A stretch of 38,906 bases of DNA, from positions 1 through 38,906 of the forward strand of contig CAMDOM010000035.1 in NCBI GenBank assembly GCA_945903645.1. The letters run 5' to 3'. This document shows, piece after piece, positions 1 through 7,313 of this stretch. Under the pieces are notes generated by a model. It saw only the letters and a list, made by a program, of their open reading frames with translations. It did not search any database and had not been told where the DNA came from. Both the position numbers and the translations under genes were made by a program. This DNA is from Chryseobacterium gleum. Lineage in GTDB: Bacteria > Bacteroidota > Bacteroidia > UBA10329. The first letter of the stretch is position 1; each line of letters starts with the position of its first letter.

Positions 1-509
1 AACGAATTGATAAACCGATGGTCAATATCCCGAAGTAGGAGTTCGTCTGTACCATATTCTTTCCTCATAAACTCACAGGTGCGTTTAAGACCTGTCTCAT
101 AGCGCTGCATGGTCAAGGGGGCGTATTCCTTGCCCACCAGCTCAAGCATCCTCTCATTGTGCTGCTCGTAGAGCGCTTTAAGTGTTTCAACCTTCTCGTC
201 TATTCCAAGGAAGTGGTCGCGCAGAATCCCTGCGGTGACGGTACGGCCATTCTCACGTAACTCCTTATTATGATTATAGAATTGTGCTGACACACTTATA
301 AGGAACTCATTCAGCTCACGAGACACCTTGGCGTGACCACGGGCTCGGTTCTTTTTACTATCCCAAAGTTCCAGTGGGATTCCTCGCTCAAGCGAAAATT
401 CTACTCGTTCACCATTAACGGTGATACGCGCAAATAAAGGTACGTCCCCATTCCGTAGGGGTTTGGTCTTCTTGACGTAGAAGAGAACGGTAAAAGTGTG
501 GTTTTCCAT
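1..509 (-). CDS. Tyrosine site-specific integrase, 5' part (truncated by window edge)
   Basis: Read from an ATG at 509 downwards, the frame stays open to base 1 and gives about 169 residues. The N-terminus (roughly residues 1-95) resembles the Arm DNA-binding domain of Bacteroidota integrases, with a beta-rich start and the stretch GIPLELWDSKKNRARG at 43-58. Residues about 105-169 look like the helical SAM-like core-binding domain (LTMQRYETGLKRTCEFM). The catalytic domain with the R-H-R-Y residues lies outside the window, so activity cannot be judged. The gene points away from tRNA-Asp, whose 3' end faces it about 250 bp upstream; this is the usual arrangement for an element that uses a tRNA as attachment site. 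On that model the mobile element extends to lower coordinates and does not include the polysaccharide locus. Confidence 0.85.
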   Translation of the reverse strand, partial: MENHTFTVLFYVKKTKPLRNGDVPLFARITVNGERVEFSLERGIPLELWDSKKNRARGHAKVSRELNEFLISVSAQFYNHNKELRENGRTVTAGILRDHFLGIDEKVETLKALYEQHNERMLELVGKEYAPLTMQRYETGLKRTCEFMRKEYGTDELLLRDIDHRFINS

Positions 510-530
510 AGCGTTAAATTTTGGGTTAAA

Positions 531-643
531 GGTGGAGCAACCCGCTCTAAAAGCTACTACGCAAACGACTGAAAATCAGTGAAATGAACCCCCATTCGGT
601 GGAGGTAATCGGATAAAGTCTCAACTCCACCGAATGCTCCACC
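531..643. repeat. Nested inverted and direct repeats in the integrase leader
   Basis: CATTCGGTGGAG at 593-604 and CTCCACCGAATG at 625-636 form a perfect 12-bp inverted repeat with a 20-bp spacer. GGTGGAGCA at 531-539 is repeated as its complement TGCTCCACC at 635-643. A small palindrome, ACTGA-AAA-TCAGT, sits at 568-580. Together they fill the 5' leader between the integrase start and tRNA-Asp. They could be binding sites for the integrase or an accessory protein, or mutually exclusive RNA hairpins in the integrase leader. The sequence does not decide between these. No T-run follows the large hairpin in either direction, which argues against a simple terminator. Confidence 0.6.
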
Positions 644-690
644 TGAAAGCAGATGAAATAGGGCGAAATTGAGTGAATTGGAAGGGGTGG

Positions 691-721
691 AAAAAAGAAA
701 AGCCCTTGATAATCAAGGGCT
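691..721 (-). terminator. Rho-independent terminator downstream of tRNA-Asp
   Basis: AGCCCTTGA (701-709) and TCAAGGGCT (713-721) form a 9-bp stem with a 3-nt loop. On the minus strand the stem is followed by the T-rich tract TTTCTTTTTT (complement of 691-700), the expected layout for ending the tRNA-Asp transcript. On the plus strand the stem is followed by TTTTCTATTT, so the element may also act in the other direction. Confidence 0.75.
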
Positions 722-757
722 TTTCTATTTGTTTCACTGCTTTACTTACAGCAAAAG

Positions 758-831
758 CGGTCTGGACGGGACTCGAACCCGCGACCTCCGCCGTGACAGG
801 GCGGCATTCTAACCAACTGAACTACCAAACC
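758..831 (-). tRNA. tRNA-Asp (anticodon GTC)
   Basis: The minus strand folds into a standard cloverleaf of 74 nt. The acceptor stem is GGTTTGG/CCAGACC with one G-U pair, and the discriminator base is G. The D-arm begins TAGTTCAGTTGGTTAGAA. The anticodon stem CCGCC/GGCGG encloses the loop CTGTCAC, giving anticodon GTC. The T-arm is GCGGG-TTCGAGT-CCCGT. The 3' CCA is not encoded. A possible promoter lies at 868-875 and a strong terminator at 691-721, so it looks like a single-tRNA transcript. The 3' end faces the integrase gene and could be its attachment site. Confidence 0.95.
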
Positions 832-867
832 AAAACCGCTGGAGCTACCTTAGCGATTAACGGGCTG

Positions 868-875
868 CAAATGTA
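868..875 (-). promoter_or_regulatory. Candidate -7 promoter element for tRNA-Asp
   Basis: The minus strand reads TACATTTG, an exact match to the Bacteroidota -7 consensus TAnnTTTG, 37 nt before the mature tRNA 5' end. The -33 region holds TTC (893-895) with a 17-nt spacer instead of the ideal TTG with about 19 nt, so the match is partial. Assignment rests on the motif and its position only. Confidence 0.45.
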
Positions 876-945
876 AAAGATTATTTTAAAGTGAATCTAC
901 TTGATGAAAAAAAATGCAGAATTGATTTTTCGAACGATATTCCCA

Positions 946-2826
946 TCAATTTTCAAGCTCCGAAAGCTCCAACCAGCGCATTTCCTTGTGCTCGAGATCT
1001 TTACTTATCTGTTCAAATGCAGTGCTGAGTTTGAGGAGTTCTTCGTGGTCGTCAACTACTAGCGATAACGCAGCTTCTAATTCCACTCGCTTTGCTTCAA
1101 GGGCCGGAATTTCTTTCTCCAACTGATCAAATTCACGTTTTTCCTTAAAGCCCATTTTACCACGCTGAATTGCCGCAACACTAGCCTCTGAGGCAACTTT
1201 AATAGATTGAGTAAAGGTGGTGGCCTGTTTACCTCCTTCTTTTAGCAGTCCTTTTCTATGCGGTATGAACTCATCATAGTTTCCAACAAATCCGCTCACT
1301 TTTCCGTTCCCTTCAAAAATGAGCAGATGGTCCACCAATTTGTTCATGAAATGCCTATCGTGGGTCACAATGAGCAAACAGCCTTGAAATTCTAGAAGAA
1401 ATTCTTCCAAAACATTTAGCGTTAAAATGTCCAAGTCGTTTGTTGGTTCATCTAGAATCAGGAAATTTGGATTGGCCATCAAAACGGTGAGCAAATACAG
1501 CCGTTTCTTCTCTCCCCCACTCAATTTATAGACATACTGATAATGGCTGTTCTTGGAAAAAAGAAAGCGCTCCAACATCTGCGAAGCGGAAATTGTCTTT
1601 CCGTTCTTTAATGGAATATGCTCGGCAATATCTGTAATCACTTCAATAACTCGCTTATCATCTGCGCCTTGCAATCCATCTTGACCATAATACCCAAACT
1701 GAATCGTTTCGCCTACCACAATCTTTCCTCCATCAGGCTGCAATTGCCCCATAATCAGCTTTAGCAATGTGGATTTGCCCGTTCCATTGCGTCCTAGTAT
1801 TCCTACGCGACCGCCTCGCTGAAACTTGTAATCTAACCCATCAATGAGAAGTAAATCACCATAACTTTTTCGCAAACGATGGAGTTCCAGGATTTTGCTT
1901 CCCATTCTCGTTGTATTGATATCCAACGACAACCCATCTTGACGAAGGTTGGTTTTTGCCACTTTCTCAATATCATAGAATGCATCTTCTCGATATTTGG
2001 CTTTGGTGCTACGCGCTTTTGGCATTCTCCGCATCCAATCCAGTTCCTTGCGATACAAGTTACGCGCTTTATCAACGTTAGCCTCAAGAACATCTTGTCG
2101 GTGCGCCTTGCTTTCGAGATAGGCACTATAGTTCCCTTTGTGCCGATACAACGTGCTATTATCCAGCTCAATAATCGTATCGCAAACCCTATCAAGAAAA
2201 ACCCTATCGTGTGTAACCATAAGAATTGTGCGCTCGGAAGCACTCAGAAACACCTCCAACCATTCAATCATTTCAATATCCAAGTGATTGGTGGGTTCAT
2301 CTAGAATCATAATGTCGGGCTGATCGATGAGCATCTTTGCCATAGCAACACGCTTGCGCTGTCCGCCAGATAGTGTACCCACCATTTGCTCTAAGTTTGT
2401 GATGTTCAACTTCCCGAGCACTTCCTTTACTCTAGCTTCAACGTCCCAAGCCGAAAGTTGATCCATGCGGTCGAATGCGGCTTGAAAACGATTTCCGTCT
2501 TCTGAATACAACATGGCTTCTTCATATTCCCTAACAGCAATCATTATGGTGTTGGTGGGGTCGAACACGGCAAGTTGAACTGTGTGATCAGGATTTAGCT
2601 CTGGATCTTGCTCCAAATACCCTACCTGAATGCCACTTCGAAAAACGACAGAGCCAGATTCAGGTGGTTCTATTGCAGCCAAAATTCGAAGCAACGAAGT
2701 TTTTCCAGTTCCATTTTTGGCAATAAAGGCCATTTTCTGTCCCTTATCCAATCCAAAAGTGGCCTCCTTAAAAAGTACTCGCTCTCCGTAAGAGCGAGAG
2801 ATATTCTCAACTGATAAATAATTCAA
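946..2826 (-). CDS. ABC-F family ATPase (two ABC domains, Uup/ribosome-associated type)
   Basis: This soluble protein has two ABC nucleotide-binding domains and no membrane segments, as in the ABC-F family, whose members act on ribosomes in translation or antibiotic protection. Numbered from TTG 2826, Walker A of domain 1 is AKNGTGKT at 36-43, the signature LSGGQ is at 152-156 and Walker B DIMILDE is at 171-177, followed by HLD. The linker contains the basic stretch typical of ABC-F. Domain 2 carries GRNGTGKS, LSGGEKKR and LILDEPTNDLD. The C-terminus (after about residue 540) is charged and coiled-coil-like, as in Uup, and total length is near the Uup size. I prefer TTG 2826 because the resulting MNYLSVENIS start is the form I recall for Bacteroidota homologues; a second TTG at 2853 would add nine residues. 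No ATG is available nearby. Confidence 0.9.
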   Translation of the reverse strand: MNYLSVENISRSYGERVLFKEATFGLDKGQKMAFIAKNGTGKTSLLRILAAIEPPESGSVVFRSGIQVGYLEQDPELNPDHTVQLAVFDPTNTIMIAVREYEEAMLYSEDGNRFQAAFDRMDQLSAWDVEARVKEVLGKLNITNLEQMVGTLSGGQRKRVAMAKMLIDQPDIMILDEPTNHLDIEMIEWLEVFLSASERTILMVTHDRVFLDRVCDTIIELDNSTLYRHKGNYSAYLESKAHRQDVLEANVDKARNLYRKELDWMRRMPKARSTKAKYREDAFYDIEKVAKTNLRQDGLSLDINTTRMGSKILELHRLRKSYGDLLLIDGLDYKFQRGGRVGILGRNGTGKSTLLKLIMGQLQPDGGKIVVGETIQFGYYGQDGLQGADDKRVIEVITDIAEHIPLKNGKTISASQMLERFLFSKNSHYQYVYKLSGGEKKRLYLLTVLMANPNFLILDEPTNDLDILTLNVLEEFLLEFQGCLLIVTHDRHFMNKLVDHLLIFEGNGKVSGFVGNYDEFIPHRKGLLKEGGKQATTFTQSIKVASEASVAAIQRGKMGFKEKREFDQLEKEIPALEAKRVELEAALSLVVDDHEELLKLSTAFEQISKDLEHKEMRWLELSELEN

Positions 2827-2892
2827 TGGTTTCGATTCAAAGTTTAAAGGCAATTTGCCAACTGCAAAGGACGGAGAACTAATCGAACTTCG

Positions 2893-4614
2893 GTGTCTAA
2901 GTTTACGCCTTCAACTCAATTAAACATGTTTAGCTCGATAGCATCTAGACTTTGGTTTCACCCGTTGTGTGGCTTATTGCTAATGATATGTTATCCTTTT
3001 CAGCTATTATTTTCGGGAAATCAAAATGTCTATTTCCTGTGGGGAATGGCAAAAGCGCAGATTGGAAGCCTTGCAATTGACCCACTTTTAGCGCAATCAG
3101 ACCCATTCCCATTATTCTCGATCGTTGTATTTGGTGTGTTCAAATTTCTTCATCCCTACTTTTTCTATGCGCTTTATTGGTTTGTTAATAGCATTTACTC
3201 TTTTGCCTTGTTTGGTATTGCTAATCACCTTTATAACATCTACAGCAAGAAAAATGAGTTAGCGTTGTTTACAGCGTTTTTCCTTTTGATACACTCAGGA
3301 TCAATTTGGGCTGGTGTGTTTAGGGTGATGTTTGGTGTTGATTTAAGTTCGGTTTGGGATAGCGGAATAGCTGAACAGGGTGTTCTTCGAGGATATCTAC
3401 AACCAAGCACCGCAGGAGTTTTTCTATTACTGTCGGTCTACTTTTTTTTAAAAAACGTTCCATCTGCGGCCTTTACAACACTTTCTGTTGCGGCAATTTT
3501 TCATGCCAACTATATCGTGTTAGGTACGGGGATGGGAGTCTCATACTTAATTCTTTTTTATTCAGACAAAAAAATCAAAAAAACGCACCTCCTAATTTGG
3601 GGCGTTGTGAGTGTTTTGATTGTGTTGCCCCAGCTTTGGTATATAAACCAGTATTTTCTTCCATCATCTGATGTCGAAACCGAATCGATGCGGCAAGCCG
3701 TGCTTCAAACTCAAAACGGAAACATGCACCTCTCCCCTGCCCTTTGGCTCAACCTCAGGACATTGCTCCAATTTCTAACCATAAGCGCAGCACTATGGTT
3801 TTACAGAAATGAAAGGATTGGAAAATTACTGCTTTTACTAGTAATCCTATTTGGAAGTCTTTCCGCGGCAACCTTCATGAGTGATAGTTCTATCTTACTA
3901 AGTCTAACTCCATGGAGAATCTCTACAGTTCTAATGCCAATTTCTTCAATACTAATTATCGGAAATTTAGTGGTTAGGAAAGAAAATTTTGTTTTAAAAA
4001 ATTATAAAAGACAAACCCTTCTAGTTACAGGACTCATATTGCTTTTCTCATTTGCAATTTATCGCGTTTTTGGAACTCAAAATGCAGATTTCATTTTCTT
4101 TTGGAAATGGCTTACGCTTTTCTCTATACTAGCGTCAATACCTGCCATTTTTTTGTTCCGATATTTTCTCAGCAAATCATGGGTTTTAAATATCGTTTTA
4201 GCGTTAACCTTGTTAAGTGCAGTTACTTCCGGAATTTTGGAAATAAAAATGGAACACTCATTCAGATTGCAAAGTCCAACCTCTGGAGTTATAAACTACC
4301 TACAGGCTCATTCCCAACCTACCACCTTAGTTTTGGCTCCTTTGGAATTCACCACATTGCGAATAAACGCTGGGGTTGCAGTGGTAACTGATAATAATCT
4401 GGTTCATGGTTTATACCTCCCACAATTACTAAAGCAGCAAGACACAGTAAATCAATTCTATCAGACCAACCACTCTGAAGAACAAATAACTACGCTTCAG
4501 CAGAAGCTAGGATTTAATACAATAGTTGCACCAATCAAACAAAAAATCCCAATAAACCTCCCAATTAAAGAGGTTTATCGGGACGATCACTATAAGATTC
4601 TCACTTTTAATTAA
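2893..4614 (+). CDS. Polytopic membrane protein of unknown function (GT-C-like topology)
   Basis: The 573-residue protein has about ten strongly hydrophobic segments spread over residues 20-460, followed by a soluble C-terminal region of roughly 110 residues. That topology is seen in GT-C glycosyltransferases and related lipid-linked sugar enzymes, but I cannot point to a diagnostic acidic catalytic motif. The gene starts with GTG at 2893; an internal ATG at 2926 (MFSSIASRLWF) would also precede the first membrane segment. It is divergent from the ABC-F gene with only 66 bp between starts, and its last 4 bases overlap the end of the convergent gene at 4611. It could be an outlying member of the polysaccharide locus or an unrelated membrane enzyme. 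Confidence 0.6.
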   Translation: MSKFTPSTQLNMFSSIASRLWFHPLCGLLLMICYPFQLLFSGNQNVYFLWGMAKAQIGSLAIDPLLAQSDPFPLFSIVVFGVFKFLHPYFFYALYWFVNSIYSFALFGIANHLYNIYSKKNELALFTAFFLLIHSGSIWAGVFRVMFGVDLSSVWDSGIAEQGVLRGYLQPSTAGVFLLLSVYFFLKNVPSAAFTTLSVAAIFHANYIVLGTGMGVSYLILFYSDKKIKKTHLLIWGVVSVLIVLPQLWYINQYFLPSSDVETESMRQAVLQTQNGNMHLSPALWLNLRTLLQFLTISAALWFYRNERIGKLLLLLVILFGSLSAATFMSDSSILLSLTPWRISTVLMPISSILIIGNLVVRKENFVLKNYKRQTLLVTGLILLFSFAIYRVFGTQNADFIFFWKWLTLFSILASIPAIFLFRYFLSKSWVLNIVLALTLLSAVTSGILEIKMEHSFRLQSPTSGVINYLQAHSQPTTLVLAPLEFTTLRINAGVAVVTDNNLVHGLYLPQLLKQQDTVNQFYQTNHSEEQITTLQQKLGFNTIVAPIKQKIPINLPIKEVYRDDHYKILTFN

Positions 4615-5264
4615 TCCTCTTCAGAGCTAGCATCCAGCGCGTCTTTTACATTCATATTTAGTTGACCGAACCGTTGACCAAAATCTCCTTTAAACTCACT
4701 GTTGGCATCAAACCAAACGGACAAACAGAAATAGCGTCCTCTTCTACCATCAACCTGCAGCGTGCGTAACCTAAAATACTCCTTACTTAAGCGACTAAGG
4801 CTGCTGGAAATACCACCACGAACAGAAGGTTCTCCAGCTTCAATATTCGCAGTTCTTTTCATGGCATGTTCCACAATTTCGTTTACCGTCATTGGTTCAC
4901 CTTTGGTGCGAAGTAAATTTAAAATATATGTGGACCACTTTGATTTACGCTCCTTTTTGCGTTTCGAACCGCGACCAAGCTTGGTAAATTCAGCAGGAAT
5001 AAACGAAATATACGCTTGCTTGACGTTGTCTTTAAACGATTCCGAAACCAAATCGATGGGCTCCGAAACCTCCTGTACTTTACTGACCTGCACAGGAATA
5101 ACTACAACTTCATTACTTTTTGAAATATCTGAAGGAACAGAACCACTCAATTTGGCAAGAATACTTTTTAAATGAGCAACTTTGCTTTCAGCTTCTAGTA
5201 GTTGAGACTGATACAACCGTTTCATTTCAGCAAGCTCTACATCATTAAATTCAATTACGTTCAT
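4611..5264 (-). CDS. Coiled-coil / winged-helix protein (HARE-HTH-like), putative regulator
   Basis: The 217-residue protein has an N-terminal heptad-like helix (about residues 8-40), a low-complexity linker, a very basic patch KLGRGSKRKKERKSKW at 95-110, and a C-terminal region (about 108-180) that reads like a winged helix. In it, a LLRTKGEPMTVNEIVEHAMK helix is followed by VRGGISSSLSRLSKE and a YFRL...GRRGRYF wing. This pattern is close to the HARE-HTH/HB1 domain, which is associated with DNA binding. The gene runs opposite to the polysaccharide operon and its 5' end faces that operon across a 128-bp gap, so it might regulate the locus, but that is inference. The family assignment is by pattern only. 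Confidence 0.6.
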   Translation of the reverse strand: MNVIEFNDVELAEMKRLYQSQLLEAESKVAHLKSILAKLSGSVPSDISKSNEVVVIPVQVSKVQEVSEPIDLVSESFKDNVKQAYISFIPAEFTKLGRGSKRKKERKSKWSTYILNLLRTKGEPMTVNEIVEHAMKRTANIEAGEPSVRGGISSSLSRLSKEYFRLRTLQVDGRRGRYFCLSVWFDANSEFKGDFGQRFGQLNMNVKDALDASSEED

Positions 5265-5301
5265 GCCTTTTTCAGTTTAACATTTGTTTTTTGTGATGCA
5301 G

Positions 5302-5309
5302 CAAAATTA
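5302..5309 (-). promoter_or_regulatory. Candidate -7 promoter element for the winged-helix gene
   Basis: The minus strand reads TAATTTTG, an exact fit to TAnnTTTG, about 38 nt before the ATG at 5264. No clear TTG is seen at -33. The region is AT-rich, so a chance match is possible. Confidence 0.35.
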
Positions 5310-5392
5310 AAATAATACTTACACTGTTTAACTCAGTAATAATATATCCTTAATAACACACGTAACTATACTTTTAAATCAAAACAATCCAA

Positions 5393-6217
5393 GTGGTTCC
5401 AAGCCGTCATATAGGTAGTTACAAGTCTATCAAAGTTTGGTTAAAAGAACTAATTACCAAACACGAAACACTTTATTTCCTCATTTGGAAGGACTTAAAA
5501 GTGCAGTACGGCAATTTTATTCTAGGATTGCTATGGTCAGTTTTTCAACCAATTTTGTATTTCGGAGCGATTGTTGGGATTTTTTCCGCTGATAAGACTA
5601 GCGTCAACAGTAATTCTATCCCCTTTCCTGTTTTCATTTTTTCAGGGATAGTAATTTGGAATTTCTTCACAAATGCAGTAAACGGTAGTGTTTCTAGTAT
5701 TCAAGCAAATGCTGGAATTATTTCCAAAAGTTATTTTCCGAGATATTACTTGGTGCTTTCACCATTTTTTCGTTGCATACTGGACTTACTAATTTCTAGT
5801 TTTTTACTGCTTTTACTAGCAATTTTCACTCAATCCAGTTTTTCGAATGTTGGATGGTGGAGCATACCAATGGCTGCCATTTTGCTCTTCTTAACCACGC
5901 TTGGACTAGCTACTATAGCTTCAATTTCGGTGGTTTACAACCGTCATCTGCGACACGGAATTCCAATGCTTCTATATGCTGGATTGTTTTTGCTGCCGGT
6001 ATTTCATGCCATACCGACCATAAAATTCACTGTATTGCGAATACTGTATCAGGCAAACCCACTTTCTGTAGCTATTCGATTGGTTCGCTCTGCATTTGGA
6101 AATCAAATAATATCCGTTCCTGAAATATGTATTGCCACAATTTCAGCATTCTCAATTTTTATCTTTGGAATACTTGCGTTTCGCAGATTTGAGAACACTT
6201 TAGCCGATCGCCTTTAA
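5393..6217 (+). CDS. wzm: ABC transporter permease for polysaccharide export (Wzm), first copy
   Basis: This is a six-segment inner-membrane permease of the ABC-2/Wzm family, which with Wzt exports undecaprenyl-linked glycans from cytoplasm to periplasm. The N-terminal amphipathic region contains the family pattern LYFLIWKDLKVQYGNFILG followed by LLWSVFQPILYF. Hydrophobic segments lie near residues 38-60, 75-95, 115-145, 158-178, 185-205 and 240-262, and there is a late NPLS motif. Length (274 residues) is normal. The start is GTG 5393. The Wzt partner begins 2 nt after this stop codon. It is distinct from the second Wzm at 12464: it shares the fold and the LG-LW motif but differs through most of the sequence. 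Confidence 0.9.
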   Translation: MVPSRHIGSYKSIKVWLKELITKHETLYFLIWKDLKVQYGNFILGLLWSVFQPILYFGAIVGIFSADKTSVNSNSIPFPVFIFSGIVIWNFFTNAVNGSVSSIQANAGIISKSYFPRYYLVLSPFFRCILDLLISSFLLLLLAIFTQSSFSNVGWWSIPMAAILLFLTTLGLATIASISVVYNRHLRHGIPMLLYAGLFLLPVFHAIPTIKFTVLRILYQANPLSVAIRLVRSAFGNQIISVPEICIATISAFSIFIFGILAFRRFENTLADRL

Positions 6218-6218
6218 T

Positions 6219-7307
6219 ATGAAAGCTATTCAGCTCAATTCTATTGGCAAATGTTACTCGTTAAAGAATGGCGCAACCAAATGGGCCATTCGCAATGTAT
6301 CAGTAAGCATTCTAAAAGGTGAATCGGTTGGAATAATTGGAGCAAATGGAGCTGGAAAATCAACACTTCTCAAAATTCTTGCTGGAATAACACTACCCAC
6401 GGAAGGCGAAGCAGATATTCATGGTTCTTTTTCAAGTTTATTGGAAGTTGGAACGGGTTTTCATCCAGATTTGTCCGGCAAGGAAAACATATTTCTTAAT
6501 GGCTCAATTTTAGGACTATCAAAAAAACAAATCGATGCGCAACTCATTGCAATCATTGAATTTTCTGGAGTTGCCGATTATATTGATGAGCCTCTGAGAA
6601 CATATTCCAGCGGCATGAAGTTACGTTTAGCTTTTGCGGTAATGGCGCATTTAACTACCGACATTCTGGCATTAGACGAAGTATTGGCCGTTGGCGATTC
6701 GCAATTTCAGATTCAGTGTATAGAGCGCATTTTTTCATTGAAAAATAGTGGAAAAACTATTCTTTTCGTTTCTCACAATCTATCCGCTGTAAAACAACTT
6801 TGCGATAGAGTTATTGTGCTAGATAAAGGTCAAATTGTTTTTGATGGAAAATCGGACGAGGCAATTTCGTTCTATACCAAAAATTCAAGAACTCCAAGTT
6901 TTGAAGGCTCAAAAAATGGTTATTTGAGGGCTATTCAAGTAAGGACGGATAAGAAAAAAATTGAGATATTTCTTGCAATCATTAATTTACCTAAAGATAA
7001 TCCCATTGATTTGGGTGTAAACATTTCTGATAGAGAAGGCAATGCACTTTTTCACTTCAGCAATCGGTTTGTTTCTACTTCTTTAGTGCCAAAAAATGGC
7101 ATTGTAAACTGTTCGCTCCATTTTGAACACCGACTTAAACCTGGAAACTATCCTATAAACGTGTTTATTGGGCAAAACAATGAGCAATTAGAATGGGTAG
7201 AATTTGCTTCTTCTATTGAAATTGAACCCTACAATCCCTACGGATTTCACAATCCAGAGGCTATTCAGGCTTCAATAATTTGTCCCTTTGAGATTATTCA
7301 ACTTTAA
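6219..7307 (+). CDS. wzt: ABC transporter ATP-binding protein (Wzt) with C-terminal glycan-recognition domain, first copy
   Basis: The ATPase domain spans residues 1 to about 235: Walker A GANGAGKST at 41-49, signature YSSGM at 129-133, Walker B DILALDE at 148-154 and the H-loop histidine in FVSHN at about 186. The segment LLEVGTGFHPDLSGKENIFLNG is characteristic of polysaccharide and teichoic-acid exporters. The last 125 or so residues form a beta-rich domain in the Wzt C-terminal position, which in characterised systems binds the modified end of the O-antigen and confers export specificity. It immediately follows its Wzm and is probably co-translated. It is shorter at the N-terminus than the two Wzt proteins at 13351 and 15884, which carry an extra insertion before the Walker A motif. 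Confidence 0.92.
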   Translation: MKAIQLNSIGKCYSLKNGATKWAIRNVSVSILKGESVGIIGANGAGKSTLLKILAGITLPTEGEADIHGSFSSLLEVGTGFHPDLSGKENIFLNGSILGLSKKQIDAQLIAIIEFSGVADYIDEPLRTYSSGMKLRLAFAVMAHLTTDILALDEVLAVGDSQFQIQCIERIFSLKNSGKTILFVSHNLSAVKQLCDRVIVLDKGQIVFDGKSDEAISFYTKNSRTPSFEGSKNGYLRAIQVRTDKKKIEIFLAIINLPKDNPIDLGVNISDREGNALFHFSNRFVSTSLVPKNGIVNCSLHFEHRLKPGNYPINVFIGQNNEQLEWVEFASSIEIEPYNPYGFHNPEAIQASIICPFEIIQL

Positions 7308-7313
7308 TACAAG

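Noticed and set aside
673-876. 67-codon plus-strand frame across the tRNA region
   Set aside because: It runs through the terminator and antisense to tRNA-Asp, so it is a by-product of those elements and has no protein-like pattern.
1833-2304. Long open frames on both strands inside the ABC-F gene
   Set aside because: They lie wholly within a well-supported ABC-F coding sequence and have no recognisable domains.
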